In this document: one piece after another, positions 1 through 5,195 of the stretch
Position numbering within the stretch: position 1 is the stretch's first letter
Layout: every line of letters begins with the position of its first letter
NCBI GenBank assembly: GCA_945903675.1
Contig: CAMDOP010000255.1
Location: 1 to 5,195 of the forward strand
From: Crenothrix polyspora
GTDB lineage: Bacteria; Pseudomonadota; Gammaproteobacteria; Methylococcales; Methylomonadaceae
Length of the DNA stretch: 5,195 bases
Reading direction: 5' to 3'
Notes under the pieces: generated by a model
Database searches by the model: none
What the model saw: only the letters and a program-made list of their open reading frames with translations
Told to the model about the DNA's origin: nothing
Translations under genes and position numbers: made by a program

Positions 1-1
1 G

Positions 2-37
2 AAAGTATCTCGCCTTCGGGTGCGAATACCCGATTAA
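2..37 (+). CDS. Possible C-terminal tail of an upstream gene (ubiJ?)
   Basis: One frame is open from the left edge and ends at TAA 35-37, giving KVSRLRVRIPD. The short basic/hydrophobic heptad-like pattern would suit the coiled-coil tail of UbiJ, the SCP2-domain accessory protein usually encoded between ubiE and ubiB in gammaproteobacteria. The stop is followed directly by hairpins, which fits a gene end. However, eleven residues cannot establish identity, and another frame stays open to TAA 127-129. The ubiJ idea rests mainly on the gene order expected upstream of ubiB. Confidence 0.22.
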   Translation, partial: KVSRLRVRIPD

Positions 38-67
38 CACATCGTCGCGATAGCGACTTCATTATTT
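17..67 (+). terminator. Two short hairpins, possible weak terminator upstream of ubiB
   Basis: The first hairpin pairs CGGGT (17-21) with ACCCG (28-32) around a 6-base loop. The second pairs GTCGC (44-48) with GCGAC (53-57) around the tetraloop GATA. The second stem is followed by a T-rich but interrupted stretch (58-77, TTCATTATTTG and onward). A 5-bp GC-rich stem with an imperfect T tract is at best a weak intrinsic terminator. If it works, ubiB is at least partly transcribed apart from the gene to its left. Confidence 0.33.
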
Positions 68-152
68 GTTATTTTAATCCGCTGAATGGCTGCGTAACAT
101 CGGTTAATAATTACAATAAATCTAACTAAAGCCCAACACCTAAAGGTAACTT

Positions 153-1703
153 GTGATCCGACCTAACATATTATTGCGCCTGATCCATATCAACTGGGTA
201 CTGGTCGTTCACGGCCTAGACGAAATTGTTTTAAAAACGCATTTATTTCGCCCTATTCGCTATTTAGCTTTTATTACACCCAGTTACTGGCTTAAGAAAA
301 AAACCGAGCCCCGTGGCGTAAGAATTAGACGAGCACTAGAAGACTTAGGCCCTATTTATGTCAAATTCGGACAAGCTTTATCTACTCGAAAAGATTTACT
401 GCCCGATGATATTGCTGATGAGTTAGTCAAACTACAAGACCGAGTCCCACCTTTTAGCAACGATATTGCTCGTAACATTATCGAAAAAGAATTAGGTATG
501 TCCATTGCCGAAGCTTTTTTAGATTTTGATGCTTCGCCATTAGCATCAGCCTCGGTAGCCCAGGTACATACCGCCACATTACATAGTGGAGAGAATGTAG
601 TTGTTAAAGTCTTGCGTCCTGATATTGAAGCACGTATTCACTCTGATATCGGCTTACTTTACGAACTCGCACGTTTTGCAGAGCGCTTCTGGCCTGATGC
701 CAAACGCTTACGTGCTAAAGAAGTCGTGGCTGAATTTGAAAAAACCACCCTAGATGAACTCGATTTAGTGAGAGAAGCGGCCAATGCGGCTAAATTGCGC
801 CGCAACTTTGAAAACTCACCGTTAATCTACATACCTGAAGTTCATTGGCCTTTGACCCGCCAAAAAGTCATGGTCATGGAACGCATTTATGGCATACCGG
901 TTGGTGACATTGAACAGCTTAAAGCCGGCAACGCTGATTTCAAATCCTTAGCAGAACGCGGCGTAGAAATATTTTTTACTCAGGTGTTTAGAGATAACTT
1001 CTTTCATGCCGACATGCATCCCGGTAATATATTTGTTGAATTACCCAACAAATATATCGCAGTGGATTTTGGTATAGTGGGTTCTTTATCACTTTCTGAC
1101 CAACGTTATCTAGCAGAAAACTTCTTGGCATTTTTTAACCGCGATTATCGTAAAGTTGCAGAAATGCACGTAGAATCCGGCTGGGTTCCAAGTTCGACAC
1201 GCATAGAAGAATTTGAATCGGCCATACGCAGCGTTTGTGAACCTATCTTTGAAAAACCTCTAAAGGACATTTCCTTTGGTCAATTATTGTTGCGTTTGTT
1301 TCAGACCGCTCAACGTTTTGACATGCAAGTACAGCCGCAGCTGGTCTTACTACAAAAAACCTTATTAAATATTGAAGGCTTAGGCAGACAACTTTATCCA
1401 GAACTAGACTTATGGCAAACCGCTAAACCTTTTCTAGAAAAATGGTTTCATGAGCGTTTAGGCCCTAAAGCCAAAATTGAAAAAATCATTAAACAGTTTC
1501 CCGAATTTGCCGAGCAATTCCCACAAATTCCGTCATTACTGTACAAAGCCTTAGATAATGCAGCACATAGCCAAAATAACTTACAAGCACAACAACGAGA
1601 ACTAAAATTACTACGGCACCAAATATCTCACAATCACCGCACCACAATTTGGGCAATGATTATGAGTGCTGCAATCATTAGTTTAGCGATAATATTTCGA
1701 TAG
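153..1703 (+). CDS. ubiB: UbiB, ABC1/ADCK-family atypical kinase of ubiquinone biosynthesis
   Basis: UbiB supports aerobic ubiquinone synthesis at the inner membrane. It is an ATPase with a protein-kinase-like fold that is thought to help extract or present lipid precursors to the Ubi enzyme complex; it is not a proven protein kinase. All family hallmarks are visible: KFGQ at 71-74 (KxGQ inhibitory motif), the alanine-rich nucleotide loop ASASVA at 131-136, ATP-binding Lys152, the E-R-E-like region around 202-208, HADMHPGN at 285-292 and DFG at 305-307. A hydrophobic helix at about 499-515 forms a C-terminal membrane anchor. At 516 residues it is about 30 shorter than E. coli UbiB (546), mostly at the C-terminus, where one anchor helix is clear rather than two. 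The GTG start has AAAGG (142-146) at normal spacing, and MIRPNILLRL matches family N-termini. A TACAAT at 112-117 could be its -10, but no good -35 is seen. It is intact. Confidence 0.96.
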   Translation: MIRPNILLRLIHINWVLVVHGLDEIVLKTHLFRPIRYLAFITPSYWLKKKTEPRGVRIRRALEDLGPIYVKFGQALSTRKDLLPDDIADELVKLQDRVPPFSNDIARNIIEKELGMSIAEAFLDFDASPLASASVAQVHTATLHSGENVVVKVLRPDIEARIHSDIGLLYELARFAERFWPDAKRLRAKEVVAEFEKTTLDELDLVREAANAAKLRRNFENSPLIYIPEVHWPLTRQKVMVMERIYGIPVGDIEQLKAGNADFKSLAERGVEIFFTQVFRDNFFHADMHPGNIFVELPNKYIAVDFGIVGSLSLSDQRYLAENFLAFFNRDYRKVAEMHVESGWVPSSTRIEEFESAIRSVCEPIFEKPLKDISFGQLLLRLFQTAQRFDMQVQPQLVLLQKTLLNIEGLGRQLYPELDLWQTAKPFLEKWFHERLGPKAKIEKIIKQFPEFAEQFPQIPSLLYKALDNAAHSQNNLQAQQRELKLLRHQISHNHRTTIWAMIMSAAIISLAIIFR

Positions 1704-1725
1704 TTAAACGACTAAATACCCCTAC

Positions 1726-2496
1726 TTAACAACCGACTTGCCCCAGTTTAATAGCGCTGGCTGTTGTGGTATTGCCATTGGTATCACAAAAAGTATAAGT
1801 ACCATTGCCGTTGTCGTAGACAGTATCGGTATAGGTCAAGCCTCCGTGATAAGTATAATTAACCGTATTATTAGAGCTATTAATAGACCAAGATCCTACC
1901 GCTGCGATTGGATCCGTTGTGCTAGTTTTTCCTTGATGATAGTCAATTAAATTATCCAGCGCACCAGATGGGGTTTTATGATACTCCTGTCCTTGCCAGT
2001 TACCTGCAGAGCCTACGCAAACGGTATTATTCTGTAATAAAGTACTTAAAGTAATGCCGTTGCCTATTATCTGACTAGATGTTGCGATTGTAGGCGTAAT
2101 ATCTTTCGAACTAGCAGACACAACGAGTGAACTAGGACTTGCATTATCCACCGAGGTAAACGTGACTTTAGAACCCTGAAGCACTCCAGAATTCCAACCC
2201 GATAAAGCGGTCGCTCCAAAATCATTATTAGGGTGAACCCCATTTAAATGATTAGCAAAAGCAGTAGCGACTTTGATATTAGTGTCATAAAGAGTTGAAT
2301 TAGGTGCTGTCAGGGTTAAACCTCCTACTCTAACCCACTGATTAGCTACAATCGGTTTTTTAAAAATAACACCAGTGTTTGTTACTGTAGTGGCAGCAGC
2401 CATAACTTGTCCTATAGTCGGACAAGCAGCGGCCTGCGCTACATTCATCATAGTATTCAGCAATAACACGCTAGTAATAAAGATAATAGGTTTCAT
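1726..2496 (-). CDS. Secreted protein of unknown function with four cysteines
   Basis: I do not recognise a named family. The 256-residue product begins with a clear Sec signal peptide: MKP, a hydrophobic core (IIFITSVLLL), then NVAQA-AA with likely signal peptidase I cleavage after residue 22. The AAAC before Cys25 lacks the Leu of a normal lipobox, so a lipoprotein is less likely. The mature part is rich in Asn, Thr, Ser and Gly and should be mostly beta-strand. Its four cysteines (25, 160, 237 and the last residue, 256) could form two disulfides in the periplasm or outside. The C-terminal third has a patterned block: NWQGQEYH (166-173), LIDYHQGK (183-190), DPIAAVGSWS (195-204), TVNYTYHGG (211-219), then YDNGNGTYTFC (227-237). 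I recall similar WQEYH...DY..G...VG.W patterns in other proteobacterial hypothetical secreted proteins; this is memory, not a search. The start is supported by GAGGA (2506-2510) 9 bases upstream. It stands alone, convergent with ubiB. Confidence 0.85.
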   Translation of the reverse strand: MKPIIFITSVLLLNTMMNVAQAAACPTIGQVMAAATTVTNTGVIFKKPIVANQWVRVGGLTLTAPNSTLYDTNIKVATAFANHLNGVHPNNDFGATALSGWNSGVLQGSKVTFTSVDNASPSSLVVSASSKDITPTIATSSQIIGNGITLSTLLQNNTVCVGSAGNWQGQEYHKTPSGALDNLIDYHQGKTSTTDPIAAVGSWSINSSNNTVNYTYHGGLTYTDTVYDNGNGTYTFCDTNGNTTTASAIKLGQVGC

Positions 2497-2560
2497 TAGA
2501 ATATTTCCTCTGCTAACTAAAGATAAAAAAAGACAATCGACTAACGCCTAGCATAGTGCC

Positions 2561-2588
2561 ACTAAATAACAAGGTACGCAACTATCAA
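2561..2588 (-). promoter_or_regulatory. Candidate sigma-70 promoter for the secreted-protein gene
   Basis: On the minus strand TTGATA (2588-2583, 5 of 6 consensus bases) is followed after 16 bases by TTTAGT (2566-2561, 4 of 6). Transcription would start near 2554 and give a leader of about 58 bases before the ATG at 2496. A second, weaker pair lies further upstream: TTGTAA (2614-2609), 16 bases, GATATT (2592-2587). Both are read by eye and neither is decisive. Confidence 0.4.
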
Positions 2589-2594
2589 TATCTG

Positions 2595-2600
2595 TATACT
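2595..2600 (+). promoter_or_regulatory. Candidate -10 element facing yaeQ
   Basis: TATACT (2595-2600) matches 5 of 6 bases of the sigma-70 -10 consensus, but AGGTAC, 17 bases upstream, is a poor -35. Transcription from here would start near 2607 and include the mini-ORF at 2661-2702. A closer alternative is the extended -10 TGCTAAACT at 2717-2725, which would start near 2732 and give yaeQ a leader of about 38 bases without the mini-ORF. Confidence 0.28.
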
Positions 2601-2660
2601 AATTAAATTTACAAGAACGTAGCTTAAGTACTAGTTAAATGTAAGCCTTAGGAAACTAAA

Positions 2661-2702
2661 ATGCTAATATGCACCCGATTTAATCGACAGGCAGATGCTT
2701 AG
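2661..2702 (+). CDS. Possible 13-residue leader peptide upstream of yaeQ
   Basis: AGGA (2650-2653) sits 7 bases before an ATG that opens a short frame encoding MLICTRFNRQADA and ending at TAG 2700-2702. This is the best ribosome binding site in the intergenic region, better than that of yaeQ itself. The stop codon lies inside a small perfect hairpin, GCTTA-GAG-TAAGC (2697-2709). There is no run of one amino acid as in classical attenuator peptides. It could be a regulatory upstream ORF or a chance arrangement; translation depends on transcription starting upstream, for example from the TATACT at 2595. Confidence 0.22.
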   Translation: MLICTRFNRQADA

Positions 2703-2769
2703 AGTAAGCGTAGCTGTGCTAAACTATGCGACATTAACCTCCACTTTACGCAAAGATCTGCTTACCCGC

Positions 2770-3306
2770 ATGGCACTTAAGTCAACCATCTATAAAGCCG
2801 ACTGTCAGATTGCTGACATGGACAGAGGTTATTATGCTTTGCATAACCTGACCATTGCCCTACACCCTTCTGAAACCGAAGAACGCATGATGGTACGCTT
2901 ATTGGCCTTTGTACTTAATGCCCATGAACATTTACAATTTTCTAAAGGCTTAAGCTCAGAAGACGAACCTGATATTTGGCAAAAAAGTTTAACCGATGAC
3001 ATTGAACTCTGGATTGATGTAGGCATGCCTGATGAAAAACGCATCCGAAAAGCTTCTAACCGCGCAGAACAAGCGCTTATCTACACCTATGGCGGACGCA
3101 ATAGCGTGTGGTGGAATCAAATTAAAAGCAAAATAGTGCGCTTTAAAAATATCAAGATCATCAACTTACCCAAAACTGACACCGACCAACTAGCACCCTT
3201 GATAAAACGCAGTATGCAATTACAAATTAGCCTACAAGATGGACAGATCTGGCTTAGCGATGAGCATCACGCCGCTCACATAACGCCTGAAATCTGGCTA
3301 AGCTAA
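2770..3306 (+). CDS. yaeQ: YaeQ family protein
   Basis: The 178-residue product is close to E. coli YaeQ (about 181 residues) along its whole length. Shared blocks are MALKSTIYKA at the start, HPSETEERMMVRLLAF (32-47), LQFSKGL (55-61), DEPDIW (65-70), ELWIDVGMPDEKRIRKA (79-95) and LQDGQIWLSD (155-164). Solved YaeQ structures show a variant of the PD-(D/E)xK nuclease-like fold, but no substrate is established. An early report that YaeQ substitutes for the transcription factor RfaH was later disputed. It is presumably cytoplasmic, as no signal or membrane segment is seen. The frame is open back to an ATG at 2695, but the 25 extra residues have no counterpart in the family, so the start is placed at 2770, where MALK matches. 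No convincing Shine-Dalgarno sequence precedes 2770. It lies 98 bp upstream of ybiT in the same direction; co-transcription is possible but not shown. Confidence 0.93.
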   Translation: MALKSTIYKADCQIADMDRGYYALHNLTIALHPSETEERMMVRLLAFVLNAHEHLQFSKGLSSEDEPDIWQKSLTDDIELWIDVGMPDEKRIRKASNRAEQALIYTYGGRNSVWWNQIKSKIVRFKNIKIINLPKTDTDQLAPLIKRSMQLQISLQDGQIWLSDEHHAAHITPEIWLS

Positions 3307-3347
3307 GCAGCAATATAGTGACTTTGAGAAAGCATTTGTAGCCTCCC

Positions 3348-3363
3348 ATTCAATGAATTGAAT
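3348..3363. repeat. Perfect inverted repeat in the yaeQ-ybiT gap
   Basis: ATTCAAT (3348-3354) and ATTGAAT (3357-3363) form a 7-bp perfect inverted repeat around GA. It is AT-rich and has no T tract, so it looks more like an operator-type dyad than a terminator. Its right arm overlaps TTGAAT (3358-3363), which, paired with TTTACT (3380-3385) at 16 bases, makes a weak candidate promoter starting just before ybiT. A regulator bound here could cover the -35. No regulator can be named. Confidence 0.3.
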
Positions 3364-3404
3364 TTCACACACCTAACCTTTTACTCACCCTTCGGAACTA
3401 CACC

Positions 3405-4994
3405 TTGATCTCTACAGCAAACATCACTATGCAATTTGGGGCTAAGCCCTTATTTGAAAATGTCTCCGTTAAATTCGGCGACGGCAATCGTTACGGCCTA
3501 ATCGGCGCTAACGGCTGCGGAAAATCAACCTTCATGAAAATCTTAAGCGGCGATTTAGACCCCTCTGCAGGCAACGTCAGCGTCAGCCCTAATGAGCGTC
3601 TTGGTGTATTGCGTCAAGATCAATTCGCCTATGAGACCTACCGCGTATTAGATGTAGTCATGATGGGCCATGCCGAAATGTGGGCCGCCATGTCAGAACG
3701 TGATGCCATCTACGCTAATCTTGAAGCTTCCGAAGATGATTACATGCATGCCGCAGAACTTGAAGCCGTGGTCGGTGAATATAACGGCTATACCGCCGAA
3801 TCGCGTGCAGGAGAATTACTATTAGGCCTAGATATTCCCCTAGAGCAACATAATGGCTTAATGAGTGCCGTCGCACCTGGCTGGAAACTGCGCGTGTTGT
3901 TGGCGCAAGCCTTATTTGCTAATCCAGATATTATGTTACTGGATGAACCGACCAACAACTTGGACATCAATACCATCCGTTGGCTAGAAAACATACTTAA
4001 CCAGCGCGATTGCACTATGGTTATCATCTCGCATGATCGACATTTTTTAAACAGTGTCTGCACGCACATGGCCGATATGGATTATGGCGAACTCCGCGTT
4101 TACCCAGGTAACTATGACGACTATATGATTGCCGTCACTGAAGTACGTGACCGCCTATTATCGGGCAACGCCAAGAAAAAAGTTCAGATTGCTGAATTAC
4201 AATCTTTCGTGAGTCGCTTTTCAGCCAATGCGTCTAAAGCCAAACAAGCTACGTCACGCGCCAAACAACTGGATAAGATCAAACTCGATGAAGTTAAACC
4301 CTCCAGTCGCGTTAATCCTTTCTTGCGCTTTGATCAAACCAAAAAACTACATCGCTTAGCCTTAGAAGTCGAAGATTTAAGTAAAGGCTATGACGAAAAA
4401 CCTTTATTCCAAAACCTAAAACTGATGATAGCAGTTGGTGAACGCGTCGCTATTATTGGCCCTAACGGTATTGGAAAATCAACTTTATTACGCACCTTAG
4501 TGGGTGATTTAGTCCCAGATAGCGGCTTAGTCAAATGGTCTGAAAATTCAGAAATAGGCTACTTTGCCCAAGATCACACCGAAGACTTTGCCGAGAACTT
4601 AACCCTGATTGATTGGATGGGTCAATGGCGCAAAGAAAGCGACGATGATCAATCTATACGCGGCACTTTAGGCCGTTTATTATTTACCGCCGATGACATT
4701 AACAAATCCGTTAAAGTCATTTCTGGAGGTGAACAAGGTCGCATGTTATTTGGTAAATTGATCTTACAAAAGAACAATATCATGGTGATGGATGAACCCA
4801 CCAATCACCTTGATATGGAATCTATCGAATCGCTGAATACGGCATTAGAAGACTACCCTGGCACCTTGATTTTTGTCAGCCATGACAGAGAGTTTGTATC
4901 GTCGCTAGCAACCCGAATTATTGAATTAACACCGAATGGCATTGTTGATTTTAACGGTAATTATGAAGATTATTTAAATAGCCAAGCTATTTAG
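3405..4994 (+). CDS. ybiT: YbiT, ABC-F family ribosome-associated ATPase
   Basis: YbiT is a soluble ABC-F protein with two ATPase domains and no transmembrane part. The family binds the ribosomal E site and acts on stalled or starting complexes; the exact role of YbiT is less settled than that of EttA. The 529 residues (E. coli about 530) show Walker A GANGCGKST (34-42), signature-1 region SAVAPGWKLRV (154-164), Walker B LLDEPTNNLD (178-187, catalytic Glu181) and the His210 switch. A charged linker follows at about 240-320, including NAKKKVQIAELQSFVSRFSA, which should contact P-site tRNA. The second domain has GPNGIGKST (352-360), ISGGEQGRM (439-447), VMDEPTNHLD (461-470, Glu464) and His493. 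The first signature reads VAPG rather than LSGG, which is also true of E. coli YbiT, so it is not a defect. The start is TTG: MISTANITMQFG aligns residue for residue with E. coli MLVSSNVTMQFG. Only a weak CGGA (3393-3396) precedes it. The gene is intact. Confidence 0.95.
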   Translation: MISTANITMQFGAKPLFENVSVKFGDGNRYGLIGANGCGKSTFMKILSGDLDPSAGNVSVSPNERLGVLRQDQFAYETYRVLDVVMMGHAEMWAAMSERDAIYANLEASEDDYMHAAELEAVVGEYNGYTAESRAGELLLGLDIPLEQHNGLMSAVAPGWKLRVLLAQALFANPDIMLLDEPTNNLDINTIRWLENILNQRDCTMVIISHDRHFLNSVCTHMADMDYGELRVYPGNYDDYMIAVTEVRDRLLSGNAKKKVQIAELQSFVSRFSANASKAKQATSRAKQLDKIKLDEVKPSSRVNPFLRFDQTKKLHRLALEVEDLSKGYDEKPLFQNLKLMIAVGERVAIIGPNGIGKSTLLRTLVGDLVPDSGLVKWSENSEIGYFAQDHTEDFAENLTLIDWMGQWRKESDDDQSIRGTLGRLLFTADDINKSVKVISGGEQGRMLFGKLILQKNNIMVMDEPTNHLDMESIESLNTALEDYPGTLIFVSHDREFVSSLATRIIELTPNGIVDFNGNYEDYLNSQAI

Positions 4995-5001
4995 TTAGCT
5001 T

Positions 5002-5034
5002 GAGTAAGGATAGGCAGAATGTCTATCCTTACTC
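5002..5034 (+). terminator. Long perfect hairpin after ybiT, probable transcript end
   Basis: GAGTAAGGATAG (5002-5013) pairs perfectly with CTATCCTTACTC (5023-5034). The stem can grow inward by a G-U, a C-G and an A-U pair to leave a GAA triloop, 15 pairs in all. It begins 7 bases after the ybiT stop, where a terminator is expected. The downstream bases TGACTGTTTAAAT are not a proper T run, so it may stop transcription poorly by itself and may instead protect the mRNA 3' end. Confidence 0.65.
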
Positions 5035-5082
5035 TGACTGTTTAAATAGAGTTCGCTCAGAAACAATAACTTATTGATAGTG

Positions 5083-5111
5083 TTAACTATATTGCCAATA
5101 AATGATATAAT
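5083..5111 (+). promoter_or_regulatory. Strong extended -10 promoter for the transposase
   Basis: TATAAT (5106-5111) is a perfect -10 with an extended TGA immediately before it (5103-5105). TTAACT (5083-5088) is a 4-of-6 match to the -35 at exactly 17 bases. Transcription should begin near 5118, about 38 bases before the ATG at 5156. It is the best promoter in the window. Confidence 0.7.
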
Positions 5112-5157
5112 AAGTGCATAGAAATTGAGTTTCACCTCACAAAACCCGTGCACTTAT
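5110..5157. repeat. Inverted repeat spanning transcription start and transposase start codon
   Basis: ATAAGTGCA (5110-5118) is the exact reverse complement of TGCACTTAT (5149-5157), with 30 bases between them, and a further G-U pair (5119/5148) is possible. The left arm overlaps the end of the -10 and the expected start point; the right arm includes the first two bases of the transposase ATG. In a transcript coming from the left the two arms can pair and cover the start codon. Confidence 0.7.
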
Positions 5158-5195
5158 GATCCGAATACATAGCCAAACTCAGCTTACTTTAGAAG
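5156..5195 (+). CDS. Transposase N-terminus, truncated by the window end
   Basis: ATG at 5156 opens a frame reading MIRIHSQTQLTLE to the last base. This resembles the opening of DDE transposases that carry an InsH/DUF772-like N-terminal domain, which often begin MIR-x-x-S-x-x-Q-L-x-L before a PF...NRWVKL segment; that segment would lie outside the window. The assignment rests on 13 residues plus a strong promoter in an otherwise gene-free stretch, so the IS family is left open. No Shine-Dalgarno sequence is seen, as is common for weakly translated transposases, and the start codon sits in an inverted repeat. Whether the gene is intact cannot be judged here. Confidence 0.58.
   Translation, partial: MIRIHSQTQLTLE

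Larger units (their letters stand above)
5035..5195 (+). mobile_element. Left end of an insertion sequence, cut off by the window
   Basis: The transposase-like start at 5156 and the strong promoter before it mark an IS element running off the right edge. Its outer boundary is not visible, because only one end is present and the terminal inverted repeats cannot be matched; the left tip should lie between the ybiT hairpin (ending 5034) and the promoter at 5083. The stretch contains CAATAA at 5064-5069 and 5096-5101 and the palindrome CAATAA-C-TTATTG at 5064-5076. These might be transposase contacts, or simply AT-rich chance. Confidence 0.5.

Noticed and set aside
153..179. ubiB and the transposase both start with Met-Ile-Arg and share TGATCCGA at the start, hinting at shared origin.
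   Set aside because: The similarity ends after three codons. UbiB proteins commonly begin this way and the rest of the two proteins is unrelated.
356..577. Antisense open frame of 73 codons inside ubiB.
   Set aside because: It lies entirely within a well-conserved gene, has no recognisable protein features and is explained by codon composition.
1738..1950. Plus-strand open frame of 70 codons opposite the secreted-protein gene.
   Set aside because: The minus-strand gene has a signal peptide, a ribosome binding site and full length. This frame lacks a ribosome binding site and looks like a low-complexity mirror of Asn/Thr-rich codons.
2460..2496. Lipoprotein signal in the secreted protein (AAAC before Cys25).
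   Set aside because: The position three before the cysteine is Ala rather than Leu or similar, and a good signal peptidase I site (VAQA) lies just ahead, so ordinary secretion is more likely.
3866..3898. First ABC domain of the ABC-F protein has VAPG in place of the LSGG signature, suggesting a broken ATPase site.
   Set aside because: E. coli YbiT carries the same VAPGWKLRV sequence, so this is a family trait. Walker A, Walker B and the switch histidine are intact in both domains.
3788..4069. Antisense open frame of 93 codons inside ybiT.
   Set aside because: It overlaps the conserved Walker B region of YbiT and has no independent support.
5002..5034. The hairpin after ybiT read as paired ends of a tiny mobile element.
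   Set aside because: The arms are separated by only 9 bases and lie directly after a stop codon, which fits a transcript-end hairpin much better.

Overview
This 5.2 kb window looks like chromosomal DNA of a gammaproteobacterium. It carries UbiB, YaeQ and YbiT, three proteins typical of that class, in moderately AT-rich DNA. The exact lineage cannot be fixed from the sequence; a Legionella-like or Methylococcales-like relative is a guess.

Layout: (1) Bases 1-152 hold the possible last codons of an upstream gene, two short hairpins and the ubiB leader. (2) Bases 153-1703 (+) encode UbiB, a complete atypical kinase/ATPase of ubiquinone synthesis. (3) Bases 1726-2496 (-) encode a 256-residue secreted protein of unknown function, convergent with ubiB and only 22 bp from it. 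(4) Bases 2497-2769 are a divergent control region with candidate promoters in both directions and a 13-codon mini-ORF with a good ribosome binding site. (5) Bases 2770-3306 (+) encode YaeQ; the start at 2770 is chosen over a longer frame opening at 2695. (6) Bases 3405-4994 (+) encode the ABC-F protein YbiT, starting with TTG. (7) Bases 5002-5034 form a strong perfect hairpin after ybiT. (8) From somewhere after about 5035 to the window end lies the left end of an insertion sequence: a near-ideal extended -10 promoter and the first 13 codons of a transposase.

The genes do not form one pathway. UbiB belongs to ubiquinone synthesis, YbiT acts on the ribosome, YaeQ has no settled role, and the secreted protein is uncharacterised. 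The layout is a mosaic of short transcription units, with an insertion sequence at the right edge.

The most interesting signal is at the insertion sequence end. A 9-bp inverted repeat pairs the promoter -10/start-point region with the transposase start codon. Read-through mRNA from ybiT would therefore fold over the start codon, while mRNA from the element's own promoter would lack most of the pairing arm. This resembles the known protection of IS10 and IS50 against outside transcription. The unassigned secreted protein is the second item worth following. I found no CRISPR array, tRNA or rRNA gene, and no convincing new multi-gene system.
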